Below, piece after piece: positions 55,820 through 64,000 of a stretch of DNA of 64,000 nucleotides. The stretch is from positions 124,001-188,000 of the forward strand of contig JAJOHG010000039.1 in assembly GCA_021029095.1 (NCBI GenBank), written 5' to 3'. The position numbers were made by a program, and so were the translations under genes. The first letter of the stretch is position 1. Each line of letters starts with the position of its first letter. The DNA is from Phellopilus nigrolimitatus (taxonomy: Eukaryota > Basidiomycota > Agaricomycetes > Hymenochaetales > Hymenochaetaceae). The notes under the pieces are model-generated. The model searched no databases. It saw only the letters and a list, made by a program, of their open reading frames with translations, and was not told the DNA's origin.

Positions 55820-58438
55820 TCAGACTTTCTGACCAACATCGTCCACACGGCCATTACCCTCTGCATGATGTGAATGTGAATCGTTATCCGCATTTGCGGT
55901 CGAGGTTTCCACACGAGTCGACCGCTTCTCTTCGACGACGCCATCTCTTGATGTGTCCCTGTTCTCGTCTTTCTCTTCATCGGCGTCGTCATCTTCGTCA
56001 GCCACATTAATCGTATGGCCAGCCTCCTCATCGCCATGCGGACCTTTCCCCTGAGCGAGTGTCCCCTCTTCGCTTGCGTCCGCTTTCCCCTTGTGTACAG
56101 TAGTGCGTTTGAGCGAGTAATCGCGCAGGAACAGCACGATTAAGAAGCAGAAACCAATCATAGGTGTAACCGTGAGCCAGATCGTCGTAATCGAGGACGT
56201 GTAGGCGTGTATGACCTCCGCGCGCTGACTCGGGTCAGGAAACTCGCTACGTAGCAGCCGCACGCTTTGAGCAAGAGCAGCCGGCGAGGTGTCGATCGTA
56301 ACGTCGGTAAGGGCGCGTGCTTTTACGCGCAGGCTCTGTTGTTCTCGAGAATCAGTATAGTTGACGCTACCGTGTGCAAGAGGAGGCGGCGTACAGAAGA
56401 CCAGATCGCTTGTCCAATTGATACTCCAATGGTGCCGCCGAGCTGGCGGATAAAGACAAACGTCGCGGTGCTAGTTGCCATGTCTTTCAGCGGCATCGCC
56501 GCTTGCAGTGCGATGAGTGGGATTTGGAATAGGCACCCGGTACCTATGGCAGCGATAAGCGGGAAGACAGCTCGTTCGGCACTATTTGTTTATCAGCATT
56601 AGCGGGGAAGTTCTGATGAAAAAAAAAAATCAAGAAAAGGGGAGGACTCACATGCTCGACCGATCATCTAATTTCGTCATGAGTCCATATCCAACCGTCA
56701 TTACCGCAAACCCGACCCAAATGAAAGGTCGGTATCTTCCCAAATGTGAAACCAAGAGACCCGAAGATGCGGAAATCATCGCAGAACCGAGGGAGTAAGG
56801 TATCATGCTATCAGTTAAATACAGGTACGCAAAATGGTCAGACAAAGGCAGTGAATTCCATGCAACCAAAGCTGATCACGCACCGGATACCAGCACCAGT
56901 AGCACTTGAACCGAGTACTTGGAAGAAGAGGGGGAGATAGTACGCAGTAGAGAAGAATGCAATGGCATGTAAGAGACATTGCACGAGTAAAATTGCAGTC
57001 GTCCGAGTCTGCGGGCAGACTTAGACATAAAAGTATTTCATTTGATGTTGAAACACATACCTTGAAAAGCCGCGGCGGTATTATCGCAGACCGTTTTGTA
57101 AGCGCCTCATAAGCGCCTGCGATAACAAGCAGCATTCCTCCAATAACTACGAGTGCTATTGTTTGCGGTGCAGACCCTATATTCCCAATCGCCAAGTAGT
57201 CAGTTCGCGCAGGACAACTATTGGTTGTGAAGACGAAGATTTAAAAAAAAAACTACTTACAGCTCGTTTCGCTAAAATTAAACCCAAGTAGCAAACATAC
57301 CACGCCACCCACTATGAGGAATAGGCCGAGAAAATCAAACTCCGCGATATGTTCTTTGAGTGGTCGGCCCTTGTGCGGGTTAAGGTTGAGGAAAAAGAAA
57401 AGAACGATCATGGCAACACCGCCAGTAGGCAGGTTGAACCAGAAACACCTGAGAGATTAGCACGTCATTAGCACAATCAGAATTCTGTTTTTATGCGCCC
57501 ACGGACGCAAGTCGCTCACCATCGCCATGAGACACGATCTGTGAATGCCTACGATCGGAGAGATGTAAAAAAAATTACAGGTCACTTTAAAAGGGAAAAC
57601 AAACGAACCCCTCCAACTAGCGGTCCGACAACGCTTGCTATTCCCCAGGTGGAACCTACGAAACCGCCATATTTCCCTCGACTGTATAATAAAGAAACGA
57701 CGGTATTAGAAAATCGATTGGAGAAACGGGAGAAGTGAACTTGTAATCAAAGAATAATATGACATTAAACAAAGTGAGAACCACGCACTCTTCAAGCGAC
57801 ACAATATCTGAAATCGTAATCTGCACAAGCTGAATTATCCCTCCGCCGCCGATGCCTTGGATAGCACGGCATACAATGAGCCATGTCATGTTCTGCGCCG
57901 CACCGCATAGCGCCGAAGAAATGAGGAATATCAGAATGACAGCAAATAATAGAGGTTTGCGGCCTGTAACGTCGGAGAGCTTCCCGTACAGCGGCGAAAG
58001 CGTGGCTGCGCCGAGGAGGTATGCCCTGTGAAAGAAGGGTTTGAAAGATGAGAAAGAGGCAATATTTAATTTAAAATAGCGCACTTACGATCCGACCCAG
58101 CTATAGTTCTTCCCTCCCTGGAGCTCGGAAACGATAGTTGGTAGTGCAGTTGCCACAATTGTCTAAGAGCACGAAGGTCTGTAAGAAAGAAGGACTTCTT
58201 TTTTCAGGACAGAAACCCTTTTGGTACTCACTTGGTCAAGTGCAGCGAGGAAGACACAGAGCATTAAGCCTGAAAAAACGACAAAAATGCGATTTCGCGG
58301 CAGAACGTGCTTCTCTTTCGCCTTCCATGACGCCCCAGGTTCAGCTTTTGCTGTAGGCGACAAAGACGAATCTTCAGGTAAGGGAGTTTTCTCCACGTCT
58401 TCCATACGACTTTGCTTGTCTGTCTTCACACTGCTCAT
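55820..58438 (-). CDS. MFS transporter, DHA2 (14-helix drug:H+ antiporter) type
   Basis: Plasma-membrane exporter of the major facilitator superfamily. The start at 58438 gives [20 protein letters not shown], a hydrophilic N terminus. Exons in order: [20 protein letters not shown] with DQ, then [20 protein letters not shown] with SWVGS, then [20 protein letters not shown] with GRKPLLF (family motif A). Next are [40 protein letters not shown] with [48 protein letters not shown], the loop [20 protein letters not shown], and later helices ([38 protein letters not shown]). The last helix is [20 protein letters not shown], followed by a charged, Asp/Glu/His-rich tail. These motifs and the length of about 570-600 residues fit fungal DHA2 multidrug or toxin-efflux pumps; the actual substrate cannot be read from the sequence. 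Small introns number roughly ten; exact joins in the middle were not all checked. Confidence 0.9.
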
Positions 58439-60806
58439 GTGCCGTGTCTACTTTCTTGCTTGAAGGGCGTTCACGAAGTGCGCGGAAGGTTCGTCAGGTC
58501 TGCAGAGGTGAAGAAAGCTGGGGGATAAAACGATAGCCTGTCTAGTCGCTCAAAGACAGTGGTAGGCACGCACGAGCTGCACGCCGAAGTGAGTCCAGGA
58601 GGGGGAAGTCGGCAGCGACGGGACGCATTATGAGGGATGCTCATGGTATAAATTTAGAGTATCTTCCCATTTGCCGTAGGAATGCGCTGGGCAATGCCGA
58701 CGTGCCGTGCATCTGCCGACACTCGGGATCCGTGCCGCGGATGCTGAAGAGAATGCCGCGTTTCGATTGGGGCTTCTTCTTCAAAATCCGGAGATTTGCG
58801 AAGGCAATCAGCAATCTGATTCGTCTGCCGAGGCCGAAGTAGATAAACATTGATTTTTGACTCACGCCGGATAGACCAAAGCACCGAAAGAGGATGATAG
58901 TAGGAGAGTTCCAGCTCTCTGTGAAGCCAAAATAACGTCCTGCTATTTCTAACAAACTATCAGAAGATCGAGCGTGCCGCTCCTTCACAAACCGTCGTAA
59001 GGATCCATCCGACGAAACATGCCGACGAGGAAGCAGATTCTTCTTTCGTGCTAGCCAGACTGCGCAGTTGCAGCGGCCGACATCTGCTTGTGAAAAGTCG
59101 ACGGCCGAAAAGAACCCCGGACTGCTCTTGCCGTAGTTGCCGCAGCCGCAGAACTTTTTTGGGACCGCCACACGAATTAGAAGGCGTATGAGAGTCGAGA
59201 CCAGTATACATGCAGCATTGCTAGGAGTTCAGTAAGGAACTTGCTTGGATGCCCAATCGCGGCTAAATAATCAGACATGAGAGAGGTGAACGATCAAACG
59301 ACGCGTGTGAAGGATAGTACTCCAGAAAGCAAGGCGATCATAGTAATTCTCACCTCACGTTGGCAGACGAGCCACATCAGGGTTATGGGTTATGGGGCAT
59401 ACAAAGACGAAATTATTATCATAAAATGTGCAAAATGCCAACACTGACGACCTTGAGGTGCTCAAGGTCCTGACTAGTTCATCTTAGGTCGGAGCACTAA
59501 CTCATGCCGGATGCCTGGAGTTGCCGACCAAATGACGAACGTGCAAATACAACAATAAACCGGTGATGTCGCCGTATCCAAGAAAAGGGCTGTGTAGGTT
59601 ATCGAGTCTTCTGCCGATACGAAGAGTGAGTCGCCTTTTGAATCCGAAAGCAAATTCCGACTCGGAGGGAAGCAGACTCCAGTAACTTGCAATTGAGTGA
59701 CAGGTATAGTTAGACCGCCTGACGAGTACGCCCCGCAGACCGCGTCAGAGCGAGAAATCGGTGTTACGTACCGCTAATCGAAGAGAAAAATGAGGTGTCG
59801 GCGAAGCCAAGCTTAGGAAGATCATCCCCGAGAAAGCCAGACGTTTCCGCCTGAAGCTCGGGGCTCGGCAAGCATCGTCTCACTACACTCCGTCTTTGAT
59901 AACTCATGTCATGACTCATAAGCTCGCCGAAAGTGCCAACGGACAGGTTGAGCTGAGTACGAGCCCATTTTAGCCGTTGCAGCGATGCAAGAGGAGATAT
60001 GAAAAGACGTCACCCGCGGAGCTAAAGGTCATGATTAATAACACGGCATCGCACGCCGATGTTTTTGTTGAGATCGTCCGAGTTGCGTGGAGAAAGTAAG
60101 AGTAAGCTTGTTTCTGTAAACCAGGTTTATCAGTCTACCGGCTCGGAGTCCGACTTACAGCGCGTCTCAAGCTCAAGTCCTGCGTTGGGGGAAGGAGGAA
60201 AGAAAGAAAGAGAGGGGGAGCATAAACGTGAAGAATAGCGAGGCCGTGGTGTGACTCGGAAATATTTCACACACTGCACACCGCACACTGCACACCGGCA
60301 ATTCGCATTATTTCTGCAGAATGCGCACTCGCTGGAAGTCGATGGGCCGGCATAACTAGGGAAGTAGGAAACAAAGCAAAAAAAGCAGAATCGGCCCGTG
60401 ATGCCCGAGGCTCAACTTGAGAAAGCAAGGGCTCGAAGTTACTAAGAGCTTCGATGATCGCCGCGCGCGTCCATCCAAACTGAATTGGCAAAATTATCCA
60501 TTGTCACGTATATGAAACTAAAAGTACATACATGCCTGTGATCGACGAAGATCAAGGAACGAAGGAAGTCAAACTTTACGGCAATTACACGTATTTACTA
60601 GAAAAACACAGAAGAAGCACAACAACATAGCGACAGACGCACCTGAAACGACATACAAGTGCAATTCTATAACGTTTGCTTGAATGCAGAAAGGAAGTGG
60701 GCGAGCACAGAAGATCCAACAAAATTGTAAAGGGGATCGCAAGAAAGAGTAGAAGTTTGAATGGCAGAGGCTCGAGTAGGGGTATTAATGTACGCTTCCG
60801 AATAGC
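58439..60806. other. No gene identified
   Basis: About 2.4 kb. The left end should be the promoter of the MFS gene. A minus-strand frame of 176 codons at 58641-59171 and shorter ones elsewhere show no family, no signal peptide and an odd amino-acid mix, so I do not call them. A short CACACTGCACACCG repeat lies near 60270-60298. Confidence 0.4.
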
Positions 60807-61872
60807 TTAGGCAGCAGTCCGGCGCGCCATTTCTGCGATAGAAACAGTCAAAGATGAGCCACGGGTATTTAGCAAGTTTAAAAAACCTTACCAATCTGAT
60901 TGGGTTGTTTCTCGTCCTGCACCCATCCAGCAGAACGATTGAACCAGGCACCGGAAGTCTTGCTCGATCGACGCTGGCTGCGAATCCACAAGAGCGTCTA
61001 TTCACATGATTTGGTTCACAAGCAACTTCAGAGAAGCATAGGGAGACAAGACGACAAAAACGTACCGCCCCGACGAACAGAGCTCCAAAGACGGAACCGA
61101 TCACCGCGCCAATAATCGTGCCGGTCGATTTCGAGGATCCAGAAGAAGACGAGGATGCCTCCGACGTTGCATGCGAAAAGAAAGACGTCTGTCCGTCGGC
61201 AGCGACTGAGAGACTGATATATGAGACGGATAAGTGAATGTTTAATATTGATATGAAAAGTATAAACAATCACATCGTTTCCTCGAGAATAAGTCCAGAC
61301 GAGTGAATGATTTCATAGCACTCCGCACCCGCGGGGAGGATACTCGAGCTAGCACTGGACAGTATGTAATTGTCAGCACATTTACAGAAGAAAAGAAAAA
61401 AGGAAATAATCTTACTCCAAAGGCCGGGCAAATGAGACAGTACCCGTTGGCGGGGAGAAACACGACGTAATGGTGGACGCGTACGTCGGCTCAGTACTAA
61501 AATTCGGAGTCACACCGGAAGCATATCACACATTTTTGTGGACAGACGAAGAACCACAGACAATGTAACCAAATCATAGAGAAGGCCCATAAAGATACAA
61601 TTAGCTCCGACAGCTCGCATCCAGAAACATAAGACGCAGTCCACGCACATAATGTTTATCGACGTACTAGTCACTCCAGTCCCCGAAGAATCGAATGACG
61701 ACGATGGACTATCGGGTGTAAAGTGCGTACTGGAGGATGGCGACACGCTGGAAATCCCAGTAGAGAGCACCGTTCCCACAAGAGACTCAGAGCCCGTTGC
61801 CTGCGCGCGACATGACGCGAAGAGCGCGAAGAAAGAGCTGATAACACGGAGATAGGAGGTCGTGGGACGCAT
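60807..61872 (-). CDS. Single-pass membrane protein with signal peptide and Ser/Thr-rich ectodomain
   Basis: The start at 61872 gives MRPTTSYLRVISSFFALFAS, a signal peptide ending near CRAQA. A Ser/Thr-rich segment follows (STGISSVSPSSSTHF, DSSGTGVTSTSIN). Spliced exons give PTYASTITSCFSPPTGTVSF with ARPLE, then SASSSILPAGAECYEIIHSS with GLILEETM. A further exon carries a Ser-rich stretch before the membrane helix (STGTIIGAVIGSVFGALFVG). The cytosolic tail is short (KTSGAWFNRSAGWVQDEKQP then NQI) and the last exon ends EMARRTAA, stop at 60807. The layout (signal peptide, small ectodomain, GAVIGG-like helix, short tail with a W..D..QPNQI motif) is common in Agaricomycete proteins of unknown function and recalls stress-sensor or mid2-like proteins; the function is not established. 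Introns are 50-100 bp; the boundary at about 61010-61060 is approximate. Confidence 0.68.
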
Positions 61873-63188
61873 GTCGAGCTCGAGCGATGCAATCGTCGTT
61901 CGGTGTCAGATTCGTGCGTCTGTTAGAGTCCTTAGAGCCCCGACAGACCAAAGAGCAAGTCTTTCTAGCACCGCGTCGAACGTGAAGGTCGTTGGAGACT
62001 TGTTGAAAGCAAGTCGAGAGCGATCACCCGCTCTGTCGTTTCCAGCGTCCACACGGTCGTCAAGAATCGAGAAACCACGTGACTTCCAAAAGTGTTCTAT
62101 TCTGATTTCCACCGCTTCCGCGGCGAATTCGTTGAGCGCCCGAGCCTTCGAATTCGACAGTGCGTAATCCACACTCAGTCTGTCGTGCTATAACAGAATA
62201 GCGGTTATCCAAACACACTCTTTGTGTCACTAACATGGATCACGTGCTATAGAAGTTGCTAAAGTATGGTGTCATGTACTAGCTTGTAACTAGCCGCTAA
62301 GTACAGATACCGGTGGTAATATTGTCTTTCACTGTGATCTATGGCTCAGTTTCGAAATGAATTCTGGTCCAACCTTAATGTACTTAGTACAGTAAGCCTC
62401 GCGCTATTTAGTGTCGCATTTCAGGACAAGATCTGCACGTCTTATAGAGGCACAACAAGAATTGCCTTTCACTACGCACTCTGGATGCCCTCAGGCGCTA
62501 CAAGAATGTTTACTCGTGATGAGAAGTCACGTGGAGTCGAGGAATTTCAGAAACTCTTAAAAAGGTAATGCTGTAAAGGAAACCGCTGGAAAACCAAGTT
62601 CATCTTGCACTATGATGTGGATCATGAATTCTGAATTCGCCCACTCAGTTCTTGTCGGCATGATTTGTATTACTGGATTGACGTTGAAAACATCGAGGGG
62701 CTGTAGTTGTCATTAAACGGCGAAAATCCAGCTGTCAATCATAATCTTGCCCAAAAGTGTAAGCCTCACATTCTTGTTTGAAGTCGACTCTCATTTGAAT
62801 TTTTGGCAGTGAGCCACAAAGATCTTGAAAGAAACAATGGGATCAATATAAACCACGTAAAAAATATTGCGGACAGGCTGAAAGACGCAGCTGAGCAACA
62901 TATATTACGGGTACAGAAGTAAGGGGCTGGCATAAGAATCTGAACGGCCTCGGAGAGGGGTAAGCAGCAGATCTCTCTCTCCCGTCTCCGTTACGTAAAA
63001 CGTACAAGATACGAAAGCATGGACGAATAGCAAATTATAATTCCAGATGAAGACGGAAAACATGTCGTGTGAGATAGAGTTGCAATAATCTGAGTTATCC
63101 AAGAGTGTTTTTTGAGTTGTCTGATTAGATATTCTGGACAATACATCCGAAGTGCATCCTGTCGTGTCGTCTGAAGGTTTGAGAGCTG
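61873..63188. other. No gene identified
   Basis: About 1.3 kb. The left part is upstream of the single-pass membrane protein and should hold its promoter. The plus-strand frame at 62341-62568 and others are too short and featureless to call. Confidence 0.4.
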
Positions 63189-64000
63189 CTAATAAATGTG
63201 CGAGGATGAAGGCTTAGCGTTGGTTTCCATAGAGTATGCCACGTCATCTGGAACGTGAGCCGGCAACGACGGAGATCGTGGTCCGAACGCGAAAGAACGA
63301 CTGCGCAGCCCAGATAAACTCGGTTTGTCGCCGTTTCCTGATCCGGCGCGCGGTCGCGCATACGGCGCCGAAGCAAAGCGCGTGTTCGCCGAGAACCATT
63401 TCGTCTCCTCATTCGGGCGGTCCCCAGCAGGCACAGGCGCCGCATACGAATGAGGGAGGTAGGATGCGGCGGCGAGCACATTTGCATTGACATGCTGTGG
63501 TGGCATTGGGCCATACCCATATCCTGAATAGTTGTTGCGTACGGCAGAGGCATCGGCGCCATAACCATAGGCATAGGTTGTCCCGCGGTTGTCTAGAGGA
63601 TATAGCCCCGGTGACCTTTGTGGAGGCGAGTGCTGCCGGTACTCACTGTACAATCTAGGAGAGGAAGGTCGCCTTGGCGAGAACACTCCACCATAACCGT
63701 ATATCCGGTCCTGTGGGACTCTTTGGACAGAGCGACCGCATGGTGGACTACTAGGCGAACTAAGTCCATCATATAAGTTGTGCGATGGGGTATATCGGTG
63801 TCTCCGGACAGGCTGCCCTAATTCTTCGATCTGGCTCTCTAAGCGAGCAACAAGTTGTTTCAGTTGCTCGTAATCTTGCGAGAGTAGATCACAGCGCTTC
63901 TGGAGCATGGGGCTATCTCTGCCTGGACGGTCCAGACTTTGAGTCCGCATTTCCCGGCGCGGATACGTGCGAAAGCAGCCTTCTTCAAACTTCTGCTCTA
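63189..64000 (-). CDS. C-terminal part of a coiled-coil, Pro/Ser/Tyr-rich protein (runs off the window)
   Basis: The frame is open from the right edge of the window to a stop at 63189, so the N terminus lies beyond 64000. The first visible part reads EQKFEEGCFRTYPRREMRTQ, followed by a clear coiled coil (MLQKRCDLLSQDYEQLKQLV with ARLESQIEELG). The remaining 200 residues are low in complexity, with Tyr/Gly repeats (YAYGYGADASA, NNYSGYGYGPMPP) and many SP sites (FSPRRPSSPRLYSEY), typical of a disordered regulatory tail. A DNA-binding or other domain could lie in the missing N-terminal part; a leucine-zipper transcription factor is possible but not shown. Confidence 0.72.
   Translation of the reverse strand, partial: EQKFEEGCFRTYPRREMRTQSLDRPGRDSPMLQKRCDLLSQDYEQLKQLVARLESQIEELGQPVRRHRYTPSHNLYDGLSSPSSPPCGRSVQRVPQDRIYGYGGVFSPRRPSSPRLYSEYRQHSPPQRSPGLYPLDNRGTTYAYGYGADASAVRNNYSGYGYGPMPPQHVNANVLAAASYLPHSYAAPVPAGDRPNEETKWFSANTRFASAPYARPRAGSGNGDKPSLSGLRSRSFAFGPRSPSLPAHVPDDVAYSMETNAKPSSSHIY

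Noticed and set aside
58641..59171. 176-codon minus-strand frame
   Set aside because: No family, no splice context and unusual composition; not enough to call a gene.
1..64000. tRNA, rRNA or CRISPR loci
   Set aside because: No T-loop/B-box pattern, rRNA-like segment or regularly spaced repeat array was seen on either strand; a tRNA scan would be decisive.

Overview
The window comes from a filamentous basidiomycete, most likely an Agaricomycete. Genes are split by many 45-70 bp GT-AG introns and sit on both strands without operons. Gene content supports this: a calcineurin A catalytic subunit, a Kre6/Skn1-type beta-glucan synthesis protein, a long RING-H2 protein, Ubc13, a DHA2 MFS transporter, and several families typical of mushroom-forming fungi (DUF6533-like membrane protein, BTB protein, F-box/LRR-like remnant, small secreted protein). 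I saw no tRNA, rRNA, CRISPR array or intact transposon.

Left part (1-20 kb). Two tandem copies of a multi-pass membrane protein gene of unknown function (420-2992 and 3790-6411, + strand) lie in a direct repeat of about 3.4 kb. Calcineurin A follows on the - strand (6811-9937), then a 2 kb stretch without a gene I can defend. Next come a TATA-driven gene for a small secreted protein (12033-12790, +) and a 559-residue disordered protein (13320-15116, +). The latter converges on a Kre6/Skn1 GH16 membrane protein (16083-19530, -).

Middle part (21.4-41.1 kb). A segmental duplication dominates. A family 2 glycosyltransferase gene and about 3-4 kb of its upstream DNA occur twice in direct orientation, roughly 11-12 kb apart. 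Copy 1 (26008-28504) breaks off inside the catalytic domain. Copy 2 (37088-41134) has the full exon set but carries one extra base near 39702 that breaks the frame. Inside the duplicated upstream DNA, a block of about 1.1-1.2 kb is inverted between the copies. Between the copies lie a 43-bp tandem repeat, a degenerate minus-strand region with three homologous introns, a frameshifted F-box/LRR-like pseudogene and a 49-bp hairpin.

Right part (42-64 kb). On the - strand: a DUF6533-like membrane protein (42407-44314), a 1648-residue RING-H2 protein (44890-50080) and Ubc13 with a 12-nt micro-exon (50920-52355). Then a BTB-domain protein (54051-55187, +), and on the - strand a DHA2-type MFS transporter (55820-58438), a single-pass membrane protein (60807-61872), and the 3' part of a coiled-coil protein that runs off the right edge (63189-64000).

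Functional links are inferential. Calcineurin, Kre6 and the GT2 enzyme all bear on fungal wall and stress biology, and the RING-H2 protein and Ubc13 are neighbours in the ubiquitin system, but nothing in the DNA shows co-regulation. The least ordinary part of the window is the rearranged GT2 duplication, in which neither copy as sequenced encodes a complete enzyme.
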